From: Ensifer adhaerens
GTDB lineage: Bacteria; Pseudomonadota; Alphaproteobacteria; Rhizobiales; Rhizobiaceae
Length of the DNA: 64,000 nt
Reading direction: 5' to 3'
Assembly (NCBI RefSeq): GCF_020035535.1
Contig: NZ_CP083349.1
Span: forward strand, 4,127,018-4,191,017
Under the pieces are notes generated by a model, which was not told the DNA's origin, made no database searches, and saw only the letters and a program-made list of their open reading frames with translations. Positions 42,401-51,021 of the stretch are shown piece by piece (positions within the stretch are counted from its first letter, which is position 1; each line of letters begins with the position of its first letter). A program made the position numbers and the translations under genes.

Positions 42401-43255
42401 CTAATTGCCCTCGGCTAAGCGCTGGCGCTTCTCGGCGATGGCGACCGTCAGCGCCATCGCGAAGGCCATGCTGGCGGAGAGCGAACGGAAGCCGGCATGG
42501 TCGGCCTCGACCAGTTCGAACCAGACTTTCGAGGATTCTGCCAAGGGCGAGAAGGCCGAATCCGTCAGCGACACGACTGGCACCTTGCGTTCGGCAAGCA
42601 GCCGCGCCTGGGCCGCACTTTCGGAAGCATAGGGCGAGAAGCTGACGGCGAAGGCGGCATCGTTCTTCGTCGCCATGGCCAGCATGTCCTCGTCGATGCC
42701 GGCGGCCGTGCCGACCAACTGGTACTTCACCTTCAGCTTGCCGAAGGCATAGGCCATGTAGCTGGAGATCGGGTAGGAGCGGCGCTTGGCGATCAGGTAG
42801 ATCGTGTCTGCCTTGGCGAGGATATCGACCGCGCGCTCGAAAGCTTCCGGATCGACCGAGGAGGCGATGTTGTCGAGCGAGCGGTGGGCGGCGGCGACGA
42901 AGCCGTTGAAGATCGAGCCGCTTTCGAGCTTGCTGTGATCGTTGGCGCTCAGCGCCTTCAGCCGGTCCTCGTAGCCGGGCGTGCGCTCACGCAGCCGCGC
43001 GCGAAAGATCTGCTGCAGGCTGGAAAAGCCCTCGAAGCCGAAATGCTGGGCGAAACGCACCAGCGTCGAGGGCTGCACCTCGGCGGAGGTGGCAATGCTT
43101 GCAGCCGTGCCGAAGGCGATTTCATCGGGATTGTCGAGCGAATAAGCCGCGACCTGGCGCAACCGTTTCGGCAGCTGCGCCTTGCGCTCCAGAATGGCGG
43201 CCTTCAGCGCCTCGAAATCCTGCGGCACCTCTGTCGTCGTTTCCGGCATGGCCAT
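42401..43255 (-). CDS. iolR: MurR/RpiR family regulator, inositol repressor
   Basis: 284 residues. N-terminal HTH_6 domain (RKAQLPKRLRQVAAYSLDNPDEIAFGTAASIATSAEVQPSTLVRFAQHFGFEGFSSLQQ, about 22-82) and a C-terminal SIS sugar-binding domain (about 125-265, with IYLIAKRRSYPISSYMAYAFGKL). It is directly upstream of iolC on the same strand, as in the S. meliloti iolRCDEB operon, and probably represses inositol genes until an inositol-pathway intermediate binds. The ATG at 43255 may be replaced by the one two codons later. Confidence 0.9.
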   Translation of the reverse strand: MAMPETTTEVPQDFEALKAAILERKAQLPKRLRQVAAYSLDNPDEIAFGTAASIATSAEVQPSTLVRFAQHFGFEGFSSLQQIFRARLRERTPGYEDRLKALSANDHSKLESGSIFNGFVAAAHRSLDNIASSVDPEAFERAVDILAKADTIYLIAKRRSYPISSYMAYAFGKLKVKYQLVGTAAGIDEDMLAMATKNDAAFAVSFSPYASESAAQARLLAERKVPVVSLTDSAFSPLAESSKVWFELVEADHAGFRSLSASMAFAMALTVAIAEKRQRLAEGN

Positions 43256-43325
43256 GTCTCGCTCGTCTCCCTCGATGTCAGTCTGGCTTTCGGCCTCACC
43301 CTAATCGATTAGTCGGGAACGGGAT

Positions 43326-43339
43326 AGAACAGGCGTTCT
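43326..43339. promoter_or_regulatory. Candidate IolR operator upstream of iolR
   Basis: AGAA-CAGGCG-TTCT lies within a perfect 7-bp inverted repeat ATAGAAC-AGGC-GTTCTAT (43324-43341), about 70 bp before the iolR start. It has the same GAA-N6-TTC layout as the sites before iolC and before the dehydrogenase gene, which suggests autoregulation. Confidence 0.55.
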
Positions 43340-43350
43340 ATTTTTCCGGA

Positions 43351-43390
43351 GCATTTCCAGCAAAAGTGCGCAGCGGTTTTGCGTCCGGAA
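43351..43390. repeat. RIME-like repeat, tandem copy A
   Basis: A 40-base unit beginning GCATTTCCAGC, core CAAAAGTGCGCAGCGGTTTTG, ending GCGTCCGGAA. Identical to copy B at 43410-43449. The two are 59 bases apart from start to start, in the gap between iolR and the dehydrogenase gene. Confidence 0.85.
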
Positions 43391-43409
43391 AAGCGCAGCA
43401 AGATGGGCG

Positions 43410-43449
43410 GCATTTCCAGCAAAAGTGCGCAGCGGTTTTGCGTCCGGAA
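43410..43449. repeat. RIME-like repeat, tandem copy B
   Basis: Identical 40-base unit to copy A. In this copy the outer arms pair fully (GCATTTCC with GGAAATGC) around the CAAAA/TTTTG inner stem. The core differs from the repeat at 14365-14409 at a single base, although the outer arms are different. The element ends 19 bases before the dehydrogenase stop codon. Confidence 0.85.
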
Positions 43450-43468
43450 ATGCGCAGCGCGGAACCGC

Positions 43469-44596
43469 TTAGATATGCACCCATTCGTTTGTCTTGGCCG
43501 ATTGATAGGTCGCCGAGAGCACCTTCTGCACCTCATAGCCTTCGCGGAAATCGGTCGACGGCGACTTGCCCGCGGCGATCGCGTCGAGGAACTCCTTGAC
43601 CTCGATCGCCTTCAGGTCGTTGAAGCCGATCTGGTGGCCGGGCGCGACGCAGAAGGCGCCATAGGGCGGATGTTCGGGCCCTGCCCAGATGGTGCGGAAG
43701 CCGCGCGTGCGGATATCGTCGCCGGTCTTGTAGAGGCGGATCTCGTTCAGCCGCTCCTGGGTAAAGACGATGCTGCCCTTCGAGCCGTAGATTTCGAAAT
43801 CGTGCTGCATCTTGCGGCCGGTCGCGATCCAGCTTGCCTCGAAGCTGCCGGTGGCGCCGTTTTCGAACCGCACGAAGGCGCGGGTAATGTCATCGACCTC
43901 GACGGCGCGGGTTTCGCTGGAGCCGGCGGCGATCGGGCGTTCCGGGATCTGGATGATGGTCTCGGCGAGCACCTGTTTGATCGGGCCGACGAGGTGGCGC
44001 ATGGAGGCGATGATATGGCTGCCGATATCGGCAAGCGCGCCGCCGCCGCTGGCCGGGTTCAGGCGCCAGCCCCACGGAACTTGCGCATCGGCCATGAAGT
44101 CTTCCGCATGGATGCCGCGCATCGAACGGATCTCGCCGATCTCGCCGCTTTCAATAATGTCCTTGGCAAGGAAGATCAGTGGATTCTTCAGATAGTTGAA
44201 GCCGACCTGGGTGACGACGCCGGCTTTTTCCGCCGCCTCCACCATCTCGCGGCATTCGGCAACGGTCGGTGCCAACGGCTTTTCGCAATAGACATGCTTG
44301 CCATGGGCGATCGCCGCCAGCGCCATCTCCTTGTGCAAGAGGTTCGGCGTGGTGATGTCGATGATGTCGATATCCGGATCGGTCAGAAGCTCGCGCCAGT
44401 CGGCCGTCGCCTTGCGGAAACCGAGCTGGCCGCGAGCGCGCTCCGCACTTTCGACGGTCACGTCGGCGACCGATACGAGATCGAGCTCGAACGGCAGGTC
44501 GAAGACCCGCGCGGCAATGGTGAAGCCGAGCGCATGGGTCTTGCCCATGAAGCCCGTGCCGATCAGGCCGATGCCGAGTTTGCGCTTGCTGCCCAT
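43469..44596 (-). CDS. Gfo/Idh/MocA family dehydrogenase, probably an inositol dehydrogenase
   Basis: 375 residues. Rossmann motif GLIGTGFMGKTHALGF near 9-24, the EKPLAPTVAECREMVEAA block near 98-115 with the catalytic-region Lys, and GWRLNPASGGGALADIGSHII near 175-195 with a conserved Asp-x3-His. It is placed next to iolR and shares an operator-like site with iolC, so oxidation of an inositol isomer is likely. The homologous position in S. meliloti holds SMc01163 as I recall. GGGAGGAATTCAGC precedes the ATG at 44596. The exact substrate is not shown by sequence. Confidence 0.85.
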   Translation of the reverse strand: MGSKRKLGIGLIGTGFMGKTHALGFTIAARVFDLPFELDLVSVADVTVESAERARGQLGFRKATADWRELLTDPDIDIIDITTPNLLHKEMALAAIAHGKHVYCEKPLAPTVAECREMVEAAEKAGVVTQVGFNYLKNPLIFLAKDIIESGEIGEIRSMRGIHAEDFMADAQVPWGWRLNPASGGGALADIGSHIIASMRHLVGPIKQVLAETIIQIPERPIAAGSSETRAVEVDDITRAFVRFENGATGSFEASWIATGRKMQHDFEIYGSKGSIVFTQERLNEIRLYKTGDDIRTRGFRTIWAGPEHPPYGAFCVAPGHQIGFNDLKAIEVKEFLDAIAAGKSPSTDFREGYEVQKVLSATYQSAKTNEWVHI

Positions 44597-44667
44597 GCTG
44601 AATTCCTCCCTGTCGGCGCTGCCGTGCTGGCCTGAAATGAAATGAATTGTGCAAGTTTTGTCAATAT

Positions 44668-44681
44668 GGAATGTTTGTTCG
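44668..44681. promoter_or_regulatory. Candidate IolR operator upstream of the dehydrogenase gene
   Basis: GGAA-TGTTTG-TTCG, one base from GGAA-N6-TTCC. It lies 72 bp before the dehydrogenase start and sits in GTCAATATGGAAT, the same 13 bases as at the iolC site. Confidence 0.6.
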
Positions 44682-44770
44682 AAATACGGCGGCGATACCG
44701 ACGTTGTGCCGTTTGAAACAGCCAAAGCTGTGCGTTCCGGTTAGCTTCACCTGGACGAAGGGGGAATGTG

Positions 44771-44822
44771 TTAACGCATTTTTACCATGTTCCGTTGGAA
44801 CATCGCACTTCGTCATGGTTAA
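44771..44822. promoter_or_regulatory. Dyad and CtrA-like half sites upstream of the glutamine amidotransferase gene
   Basis: ATGTTCC-GTT-GGAACAT (44787-44803) is a perfect 7-bp dyad. It is flanked by TTAA-N7-TTAC (44771-44785) and, on the minus strand, TTAACCAT (44822-44815), both near-matches to the CtrA motif of alphaproteobacteria. The region lies 45-97 bp before the amidotransferase start. The CtrA reading is tentative. Confidence 0.35.
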
Positions 44823-44867
44823 CGAATCGCTCCGGAGAGAACGGAGCGGAGCTGGAGTGAAATCAGC

Positions 44868-45674
44868 ATGTGCCGTTGGGCAGCCTATCGCGGGGAGCCG
44901 CTCTATCTCGAGGAACTGGTGACCTCTCCGGCACACTCGCTGATCGAACAATCCCATTGCGCGACACGGGCGAAGACCGCCACCAACGGCGACGGCTTCG
45001 GCATCGCCTGGTATGGCGATCACCCGGAGCCCGGGCGTTACCGTGATATCCTGCCGGCCTGGTCCGACTGCAACTTGAAGAGCATTGCACGGCAGATCCG
45101 CTCGCCGCTCTTCCTCGCCCATGTGCGCGCCGCGACCGGCGGCGGTACCCGGCGCGACAACTGTCATCCCTTCGTCTTCGGCCGCTGGTCCTTCATGCAC
45201 AATGGCCAGATCGGCGATTTCGAGCATCTGCGCCGGCCGATGGAAAGCATGCTCGACAACGACCTCTATTCGGCGCGCACCGGCACGACTGATTCCGAAC
45301 TCCTGTTCCTGCTCGCCATGCAGTTCGGCCTCGATCGCGATCCGCTCGGCGCGATCGCCGAGGCGCTGGCCTTCATCGAGCAACTCGCCGAGCATCTGGA
45401 GCGCCAGGTGCTGGTGCGATTCACTGCCGCGTTCTCCGACGGTCAGGATCTCTACGCCGTGCGCTACGCCTCCGACTGGAAGGCGCCAACGCTCTACGCT
45501 GCACCCATGGGCCCGAGCGGCGGCTATTGCCTCGTTTCCGAGCCGCTCAACGATGACGACAGCGCCTGGGTGGAAATCCCCGACGGCACGGCGGTCATCG
45601 TCGGCGAAAATGGCGTCGACGTGCGCCTGTTCTCGACCAAGGGTGCGCCGGTGCGGTCGCGTCAACTGGCCTGA
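44868..45674 (+). CDS. Class II glutamine amidotransferase (YafJ-like)
   Basis: 268 residues. The N-terminal catalytic Cys is residue 2 (MCRWAAYRGEPLYLEELV), followed by NGDGFGIAWYG near 40, FLAHVRAATGGG near 82 and FMHNGQIGDFEHLR near 107, the glutaminase core of the Gn_AT_II family. No synthetase domain is attached, so it is of the stand-alone YafJ/EgtC-like type whose substrate is unknown; EgtC in ergothioneine synthesis is one relative, but no egt genes are nearby. Monocistronic. Confidence 0.88.
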   Translation: MCRWAAYRGEPLYLEELVTSPAHSLIEQSHCATRAKTATNGDGFGIAWYGDHPEPGRYRDILPAWSDCNLKSIARQIRSPLFLAHVRAATGGGTRRDNCHPFVFGRWSFMHNGQIGDFEHLRRPMESMLDNDLYSARTGTTDSELLFLLAMQFGLDRDPLGAIAEALAFIEQLAEHLERQVLVRFTAAFSDGQDLYAVRYASDWKAPTLYAAPMGPSGGYCLVSEPLNDDDSAWVEIPDGTAVIVGENGVDVRLFSTKGAPVRSRQLA

Positions 45675-45708
45675 GGCACCGTATCCGCAAGCTCAGCGGC
45701 CGGCGTCA

Positions 45709-45756
45709 GCCCCTCATCCGGCTGCCGCCACCTTTTCCCCGCGAGCGGGGAGAAGG
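45709..45756. repeat. Intergenic palindromic repeat (copy 2)
   Basis: CCCCTCATCCGGCTGCCGCC followed by CCTTTTCCCCGC-GA-GCGGGGAGAAGG (45731-45756). It is an inverted copy of the element at 37314-37376. It lies 35 bp after the amidotransferase gene. Confidence 0.8.
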
Positions 45757-45907
45757 ACCATGTGGCACTCGCTCGCCCACAATGCGACCCTGGAGAGAAC
45801 GGCTAACTGAAATCACACCTCCGCCACTCGGGCAGCGGAACCCCTGCGCGTGTTTGCCATAGTTCTGCCAACGTAACCGACAGAGACGGTCGTAGCGTCT
45901 GCCACGT

Positions 45908-45934
45908 CCCCTCGCCCCGCCTGCGGGGGAGGGG
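45908..45934. repeat. Degenerate palindromic repeat near the coaBC 3' end
   Basis: CCCCTCGCCCCGC-CT-GCGGGGGAGGGG: same type of G+C palindrome as copies 1 and 2 but without the flanking block. It ends 11 bases before the coaBC stop on the opposite strand. Between 45757 and 45907 I see no gene. Confidence 0.6.
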
Positions 45935-45944
45935 CGATGGTGGA

Positions 45945-47165
45945 TCAGCCCCGTTCTTTCCGGGCAAGTTCGTTCGCAATCATCGCCGCCAGTTTCTCCG
46001 CCACAGCGTCCTTGTCCATCTCCGGCCAATCATCATTGCCGGCGGCCGATATCAGTTTCACCTTGTTGCGGTCGCCGCCCATGATGCCGGTTGCCGGCGA
46101 CACGTCATTGGCGAGAATGAAGTCGGCACCCTTGCGTTCGAGCTTGGCACGGCCGTTGTCGGCGACGTTTTCGGTCTCGGCGGCAAAGCCGATGACGAGC
46201 TTCGGGCGCTTGGCGTGGTGGCCGACCGTCTTCAGGATATCGGGGTTTTCAGCAAGCTGGAGCGGAGGCGGAGCCTCACCCGGCTTCTTCTTGATCTTGT
46301 TGCCGGCAGCTGTTGCCACCCGCCAGTCGGCAACCGCGGCGACCATGACCGCGACATCGGCGGGAAGGGCGGCAAGCACCGCGTCGCGCATCTCCTCGGC
46401 CCGCTCCACATGCACGACTTTCACGCCCGCCGGATCCGGGATCGTCACCGGGCCGGAGACCAGCGTGACATCGGCGCCAAGGCGCGCCAGTGCGCCAGCG
46501 ATCGCATGGCCCTGCTTGCCGGAAGAGCGGTTGGCAATGTAGCGCACCGGATCGATCGGCTCATGTGTCGGCCCCGACGTGACGACGACGCTGCGTCCGG
46601 CGAGCGGTTTTGGCGCGCCCGCGAGAAGGTCCTCCACTGCGGCCGCGATCGCCAGCGGCTCGCTCATGCGGCCCTCGCCGGCCTCGCCGCTTTCCGCCAT
46701 CTCGCCCGCTTCCGGGCCGATGAAGCGGATGCCGTCCTTGGCAAGCGTCGCCCGGTTGCGGCGCGTTGCCGGATGCGCCCACATCTTCGGGTTCATCGCC
46801 GGTGCGACCAAAACAGGCCGGTCGGTTGCAAGCAGAATGGTCGAGGCCAGATCGTCCGCATGGCCGTTCGCCATCTTCGCCATCAGGTCGGCGGTTGCCG
46901 GTGCTACGACAATCAGATCGCATTCGCGCGCGAGGCGAATATGTCCGACATCCTGCTCGTCCTCGCGGGAGAACAGGTCGAGATAGACATGCGAGGCCGA
47001 AAGCGCGCCCACGGCAAGCGGCGTCACGAATTGCTGCGCGCCCGCGGTCATCACAGGCCTCACGCTCGCCCCGCGTTCGCGCAGGCGCCGAATGAGATCG
47101 AGGCTTTTATACGCCGCGATGCCGCCGGAGATGATGAGGAGAATGCGCTTGCCCGACAGTGTCAT
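45945..47165 (-). CDS. coaBC: Bifunctional phosphopantothenoylcysteine decarboxylase / phosphopantothenate-cysteine ligase
   Basis: 406 residues. The N-terminal flavoprotein CoaC part (about 1-185) has GKRILLIISGGIAAYKSLDLIRRL and MNPKMWAHPATRRN with the active-site region; the C-terminal CoaB part (about 190-400) has VVTSGPTHEPIDPVRYIANRSSGKQGHAIA and ADFILANDVSPATGIMGGDRNKV. It makes 4'-phosphopantetheine in two steps of coenzyme A synthesis. Divergent from the diguanylate cyclase gene. Confidence 0.96.
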   Translation of the reverse strand: MTLSGKRILLIISGGIAAYKSLDLIRRLRERGASVRPVMTAGAQQFVTPLAVGALSASHVYLDLFSREDEQDVGHIRLARECDLIVVAPATADLMAKMANGHADDLASTILLATDRPVLVAPAMNPKMWAHPATRRNRATLAKDGIRFIGPEAGEMAESGEAGEGRMSEPLAIAAAVEDLLAGAPKPLAGRSVVVTSGPTHEPIDPVRYIANRSSGKQGHAIAGALARLGADVTLVSGPVTIPDPAGVKVVHVERAEEMRDAVLAALPADVAVMVAAVADWRVATAAGNKIKKKPGEAPPPLQLAENPDILKTVGHHAKRPKLVIGFAAETENVADNGRAKLERKGADFILANDVSPATGIMGGDRNKVKLISAAGNDDWPEMDKDAVAEKLAAMIANELARKERG

Positions 47166-47461
47166 TTGCTACCGGCCTTTCGGCCGTCCTCTTGCCCGGC
47201 ATGGGCCGCCGAGCCTACGCGATACCAGAATATTCCCATCGACTGGCCTCGCCAGCGTCTTGCAGGTCGAACCTACTTGAGCGACCTGCCGGGCGCAACG
47301 TGTCCCGCCGGGCGGGCTGGTCGTGCATCGACAGTTGCTCCGCTCTGTGGTGTGCGATGGAACAAAAGCCGCGTCGTCTGCTTCAACCTGTTCCGGGCCT
47401 GTTGCCGAAGCCTGATAATGCGGTTAATCCGCTCTCAATCCGCGGGGCTAAGCTTCTCACC

Positions 47462-49273
47462 ATGCGAATAAATGCGATCACCAACTGGGCCTATGGCGTG
47501 ACCGTTCTCCTGACGGCGCTTTCGGGCGCCGCCTTCATCCTGTCGACGAACAGCGCGATCAAGGAGCGCCAGGCGGTTGAGCAGCATCTGGTGCTCGATA
47601 CGCTCGGCGAAGAGCTGGCACTCGGTGCGGAAACGCGAACCGACGAAGCCCGGCTCTACGTGATGCGTGGCGATGCGCGCCATCTCGAAGCCTTCCATCG
47701 CGCCGAGGATGAAGAGCGCAAGCGCGAAGAGGCGGTCAAGACCGCGGCGAATTTCGGGGCCGCTCCGAGCGAGATCGCGGTCTTGAAGGATATTGTGGGA
47801 GAGGCCGAGGCACTCGACGAGGTCGAGATCGCCGCCATCGAGGCCTATCAGAAGGGCGACGGTACGGCCGCGCGGGAAAGGCTATTCGGGCCGGAGCACG
47901 AGCGCCTGCAGACTGCACTTCTGGACACGGTTGCGCGGTTTCGCGACCTGACCACCGTGCGCACCGGCGCGGCCCTGACCGAAGCGCAGGAACGCAGCGA
48001 TTGGTTCGCCGCCGCCGCCAAGACGATGCTCGGCATTACCGCCGCGTTGTTCCTGAGCGTGCTCTATTTCATCCTCAAGCGTCGCGTCGCCCTGCCGCTC
48101 ACGCGCATGAGCGGTATCGTCACACGGCTCGCCGAGCAGGATTACGCTGTCGAAGTTCCGCTCGACCGCCGCAGCGACGAGATCGGCGAGATGAACAAGG
48201 CGATCCATATCTTCCGTGAGAACGGCCTGGAACGGGACCGTCTCGATGCCGAGCGGCGGCTGGACCAGCAGACCAAGGATCTGATCCTGCAGATGATGCA
48301 TCGGCTACAGGCCTGCCAGGGCCAGGACGAACTGGCCGAGGTCGTGGCCCGTTTCGCGCCACAGGTCTTTCCCAATCTTGCCGGCCATCTCTACGTCTTG
48401 AACGACAGCCGGACGCTCCTGACCCGCGTCGGCACCTGGCTCGATCCGCAGCACTCGGCGCCGACATTTCCGTCCAGCGCCTGCTGGGGCCTTCGTCGCG
48501 GCCGGCCGCATGTCAGCAACCGTGGTCATAGCGACATTGCCTGCCAGCACCTTGACGATGATGGCGTGATCGGCCTCTGCGTACCGTTGACGGCCCAGGG
48601 TGATACGATCGGGCTTCTCTATTTCGAGGAGCGTTCGCAAGAGGAGTTCGCGGTCGATGCCTCGCGTCTCTATCTCGAACTGATCGCCGAGAACATCGGC
48701 CTTGCCGTCGCCAATCTTCAGCTGCGCGAGAAGCTCACCAATCTGGCCGTGCGGGATGCGCTGACCGGGCTGCTCAACCGTCGCTGCCTCGACGAGGCGC
48801 TCAATCGCCGGCCGCGCGGGCAAGACGGCAAGCTACTCACCTGCCTGATGATCGACATCGACCACTTCAAGCGCTTCAACGACGAGTTCGGCCACGATGC
48901 CGGCGACGTCGTCATGCAATATGTCGCGCAGCTCATCGTCGACACGGTGGCCGAGGCCGGCAACGCCTATCGCTTTGGCGGCGAGGAATTCACCGTGCTG
49001 CTGCCGGAAGCCGGTGAAGCCTCGGGTTATGAACTTGCAGAGCGGCTGAGGACCCGGATCGGCACCACGCCGCTATCGCATCGCGGCCGAATTCTTGGCA
49101 CGGTGTCGGTCTCGATCGGCATCGCCTCGGCCCCGGACGACGGGCCGATCGCCACGCTGCTGACCCGCGCCGACGCGGCCCTTCTTCACGCCAAGAGCCA
49201 TGGCCGAAACCGCAGTGTCTGCGCCTCCGGGCTGAGTTTCAGCGACGGCGTGGAGCGGCGCAGTCTCGCCTGA
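47462..49273 (+). CDS. Membrane diguanylate cyclase with HAMP, GAF-like and GGDEF domains
   Basis: 603 residues. Two membrane spans (about 10-28 and 184-206) enclose a periplasmic, mostly helical CHASE3-like sensor; a HAMP linker follows (about 207-260), then a GAF-like domain (about 275-420) and a GGDEF domain (about 435-590). The active site is FGGEEF, compatible with cyclase activity; the positions where an RxxD inhibitory site would be read AEAG, so product feedback by that site is unlikely. No EAL domain. ATG at 47462 is chosen because the membrane span follows at once; an ATG at 47357 is in frame. The 296 bp before it hold no other gene. Confidence 0.88.
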   Translation: MRINAITNWAYGVTVLLTALSGAAFILSTNSAIKERQAVEQHLVLDTLGEELALGAETRTDEARLYVMRGDARHLEAFHRAEDEERKREEAVKTAANFGAAPSEIAVLKDIVGEAEALDEVEIAAIEAYQKGDGTAARERLFGPEHERLQTALLDTVARFRDLTTVRTGAALTEAQERSDWFAAAAKTMLGITAALFLSVLYFILKRRVALPLTRMSGIVTRLAEQDYAVEVPLDRRSDEIGEMNKAIHIFRENGLERDRLDAERRLDQQTKDLILQMMHRLQACQGQDELAEVVARFAPQVFPNLAGHLYVLNDSRTLLTRVGTWLDPQHSAPTFPSSACWGLRRGRPHVSNRGHSDIACQHLDDDGVIGLCVPLTAQGDTIGLLYFEERSQEEFAVDASRLYLELIAENIGLAVANLQLREKLTNLAVRDALTGLLNRRCLDEALNRRPRGQDGKLLTCLMIDIDHFKRFNDEFGHDAGDVVMQYVAQLIVDTVAEAGNAYRFGGEEFTVLLPEAGEASGYELAERLRTRIGTTPLSHRGRILGTVSVSIGIASAPDDGPIATLLTRADAALLHAKSHGRNRSVCASGLSFSDGVERRSLA

Positions 49274-49431
49274 CGGCATCCTCGCCGCGCTGCATTGCAT
49301 GTTCCGCCTTGAAACGGGCGCATTCGGTGCTATCTATGGCCGCGATAGAAATTTGAACAGGATACACGCATCGATGGATTTCACCCTGACCGCCAAGCCG
49401 AACCGTCTTGCCATCAGGGAAAACCGTATCC

Positions 49432-51012
49432 ATGCCTGCTTCGATTTCACTTTCCCAAATTTCGTGGTCCACGCCTGAGGGCCGAAGCCTCTTCTCGAAT
49501 CTCGACCTGACCTTTGGTCCCGTTCGCACCGGCCTTGTCGGCCGCAACGGCGTCGGAAAATCCACGCTGCTGCGTCTCGTCGAAGGATCGTTTGCGCCGC
49601 AATCCGGAAAGGTCACTGTCGCGGGCAGCCTCGGCACGCTCAGCCAGACCGTCCAGGTCGCGGCCGGTGAGACCGTCGCCGATCTTTTCGGCGTCTCCGA
49701 CGCGCTTGCGGTTCTGCAGAAAGCGGACGAGGGGCACGCCTCCGTGGACGAACTGGCTTCCGCCGATTGGACGCTGGAGGCTCGCATGGAGGAGGCGCTG
49801 GCGCGCGTCGGTCTGGACGCGGTAGCGCAAACGCGCCTTGCCGCCCTGTCCGGCGGGCAGATGACCCGCGTGAAGCTTGCCGCGCTCCTCTTCAAGGAGC
49901 CGGATTTCATTGTGCTCGACGAACCCACCAACAATCTCGATCGCGAGGGCCGGGCCGCCGTAGCCGCGCTGATGGCGGGCTGGCGCGGCGGCGCCATCGT
50001 CGTCAGCCATGACCGCGAACTCCTGGAGACGATGGATGCGATCGTCGAACTGACGACGCTCGGCGCCACCACCTATGGCGGCAACTGGAGCCACTACCGT
50101 GAGCGCAAGGCGATCGAGCTCGCCTCGGCCCGCCATGATCTCGCCGATGCCGAGCGGCGCCTCGCCGAGGTTGACCGCAAGGCCCAGGAGACGGCCGAAC
50201 GCAAGGCCCGCAAGGATGCCGCCGGCCGCCGCAAGCGCGCTAAGGGCGACGAGCCGCTGCTGCTGCTCGACGCCCGCAAGGAGCGCAGCGAAAAGACCGG
50301 TGGTGACAATGCCCGCCTCGCCGAACGCCGGCGCGATTCGGCGGTCGGCGATCTCGCCGAGGCACGCGAACGGATCGAGATCCTGCAGCCGCTGACCGTC
50401 CGCCTGCCTTCGACCGGCCTGCCGGCCGGCCGCAACGTGCTGCAGATCGAAGATGCCAGCGTCGGCTATGAACCGGGCAAGCCCGTTGTCGACGGGCTTT
50501 CGCTTTCGATCGTCGGCCCGGAACGGGTCGCGCTCACCGGCCGCAACGGTTCGGGCAAGACGACGCTGCTCACGCTGCTGACCGGTGACCTCCAGCCATG
50601 GTCCGGCACGGTGCGCGTCCAGGTCGATCACGCCATGCTCGACCAAAAGGTAGGCCTGCTCGATCCTGGCCTTTCGATCCGTGACAATTTTCGGGGTCTC
50701 AACCCTGATGCCAGCGAGAACGATTGCCGGGCGGCGCTGGCGCGCTTCATGTTCCGGGCAGATGCGGCCTTGCAGGTCGTATCGAGCCTCAGCGGCGGCC
50801 AGATGCTGCGCGCCGGCCTCGCCTGTGTGCTGAGCGGCAGCAAGCCGCCGCAACTCCTGATCCTCGACGAGCCGACCAACCATTTGGACATCGATTCGAT
50901 CGAGGCGGTCGAGGCGGGGCTCAGGGCCTATGACGGCGCGCTGCTGGTCGTCAGCCACGACCATGCGTTTCTGGAGGCGATCGGCATCACCAGACAGATC
51001 GAACTTTCCTGA
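49432..51012 (+). CDS. ABC-F family ATPase (soluble, two ATP-binding domains)
   Basis: 526 residues. First domain: Walker A GRNGVGKST near 37, LSGGQMTRVKLAALLF near 138, FIVLDEPTNNLDREG near 157. A charged linker helix pair (about 230-310) with RKARKDAAGRRKRAKGDEP. Second domain: GRNGSGKTT near 370, LSGGQMLRAGLACVL near 452 and LILDEPTNHLDIDSIEAVE near 480. No membrane domain. ABC-F proteins act on the ribosome exit site in translation control or antibiotic protection. ATG at 49432 with AGGGA upstream; a TTG at 49408 is in frame. Convergent with the CDF gene, 9 bases apart. Confidence 0.9.
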   Translation: MPASISLSQISWSTPEGRSLFSNLDLTFGPVRTGLVGRNGVGKSTLLRLVEGSFAPQSGKVTVAGSLGTLSQTVQVAAGETVADLFGVSDALAVLQKADEGHASVDELASADWTLEARMEEALARVGLDAVAQTRLAALSGGQMTRVKLAALLFKEPDFIVLDEPTNNLDREGRAAVAALMAGWRGGAIVVSHDRELLETMDAIVELTTLGATTYGGNWSHYRERKAIELASARHDLADAERRLAEVDRKAQETAERKARKDAAGRRKRAKGDEPLLLLDARKERSEKTGGDNARLAERRRDSAVGDLAEARERIEILQPLTVRLPSTGLPAGRNVLQIEDASVGYEPGKPVVDGLSLSIVGPERVALTGRNGSGKTTLLTLLTGDLQPWSGTVRVQVDHAMLDQKVGLLDPGLSIRDNFRGLNPDASENDCRAALARFMFRADAALQVVSSLSGGQMLRAGLACVLSGSKPPQLLILDEPTNHLDIDSIEAVEAGLRAYDGALLVVSHDHAFLEAIGITRQIELS

Positions 51013-51021
51013 AAAGGAGGC

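Noticed and set aside
43351..43450. CRISPR array
   Set aside because: Only two 40-base units, each a hairpin with a shared core found elsewhere in the window; no spacer series and no cas genes.
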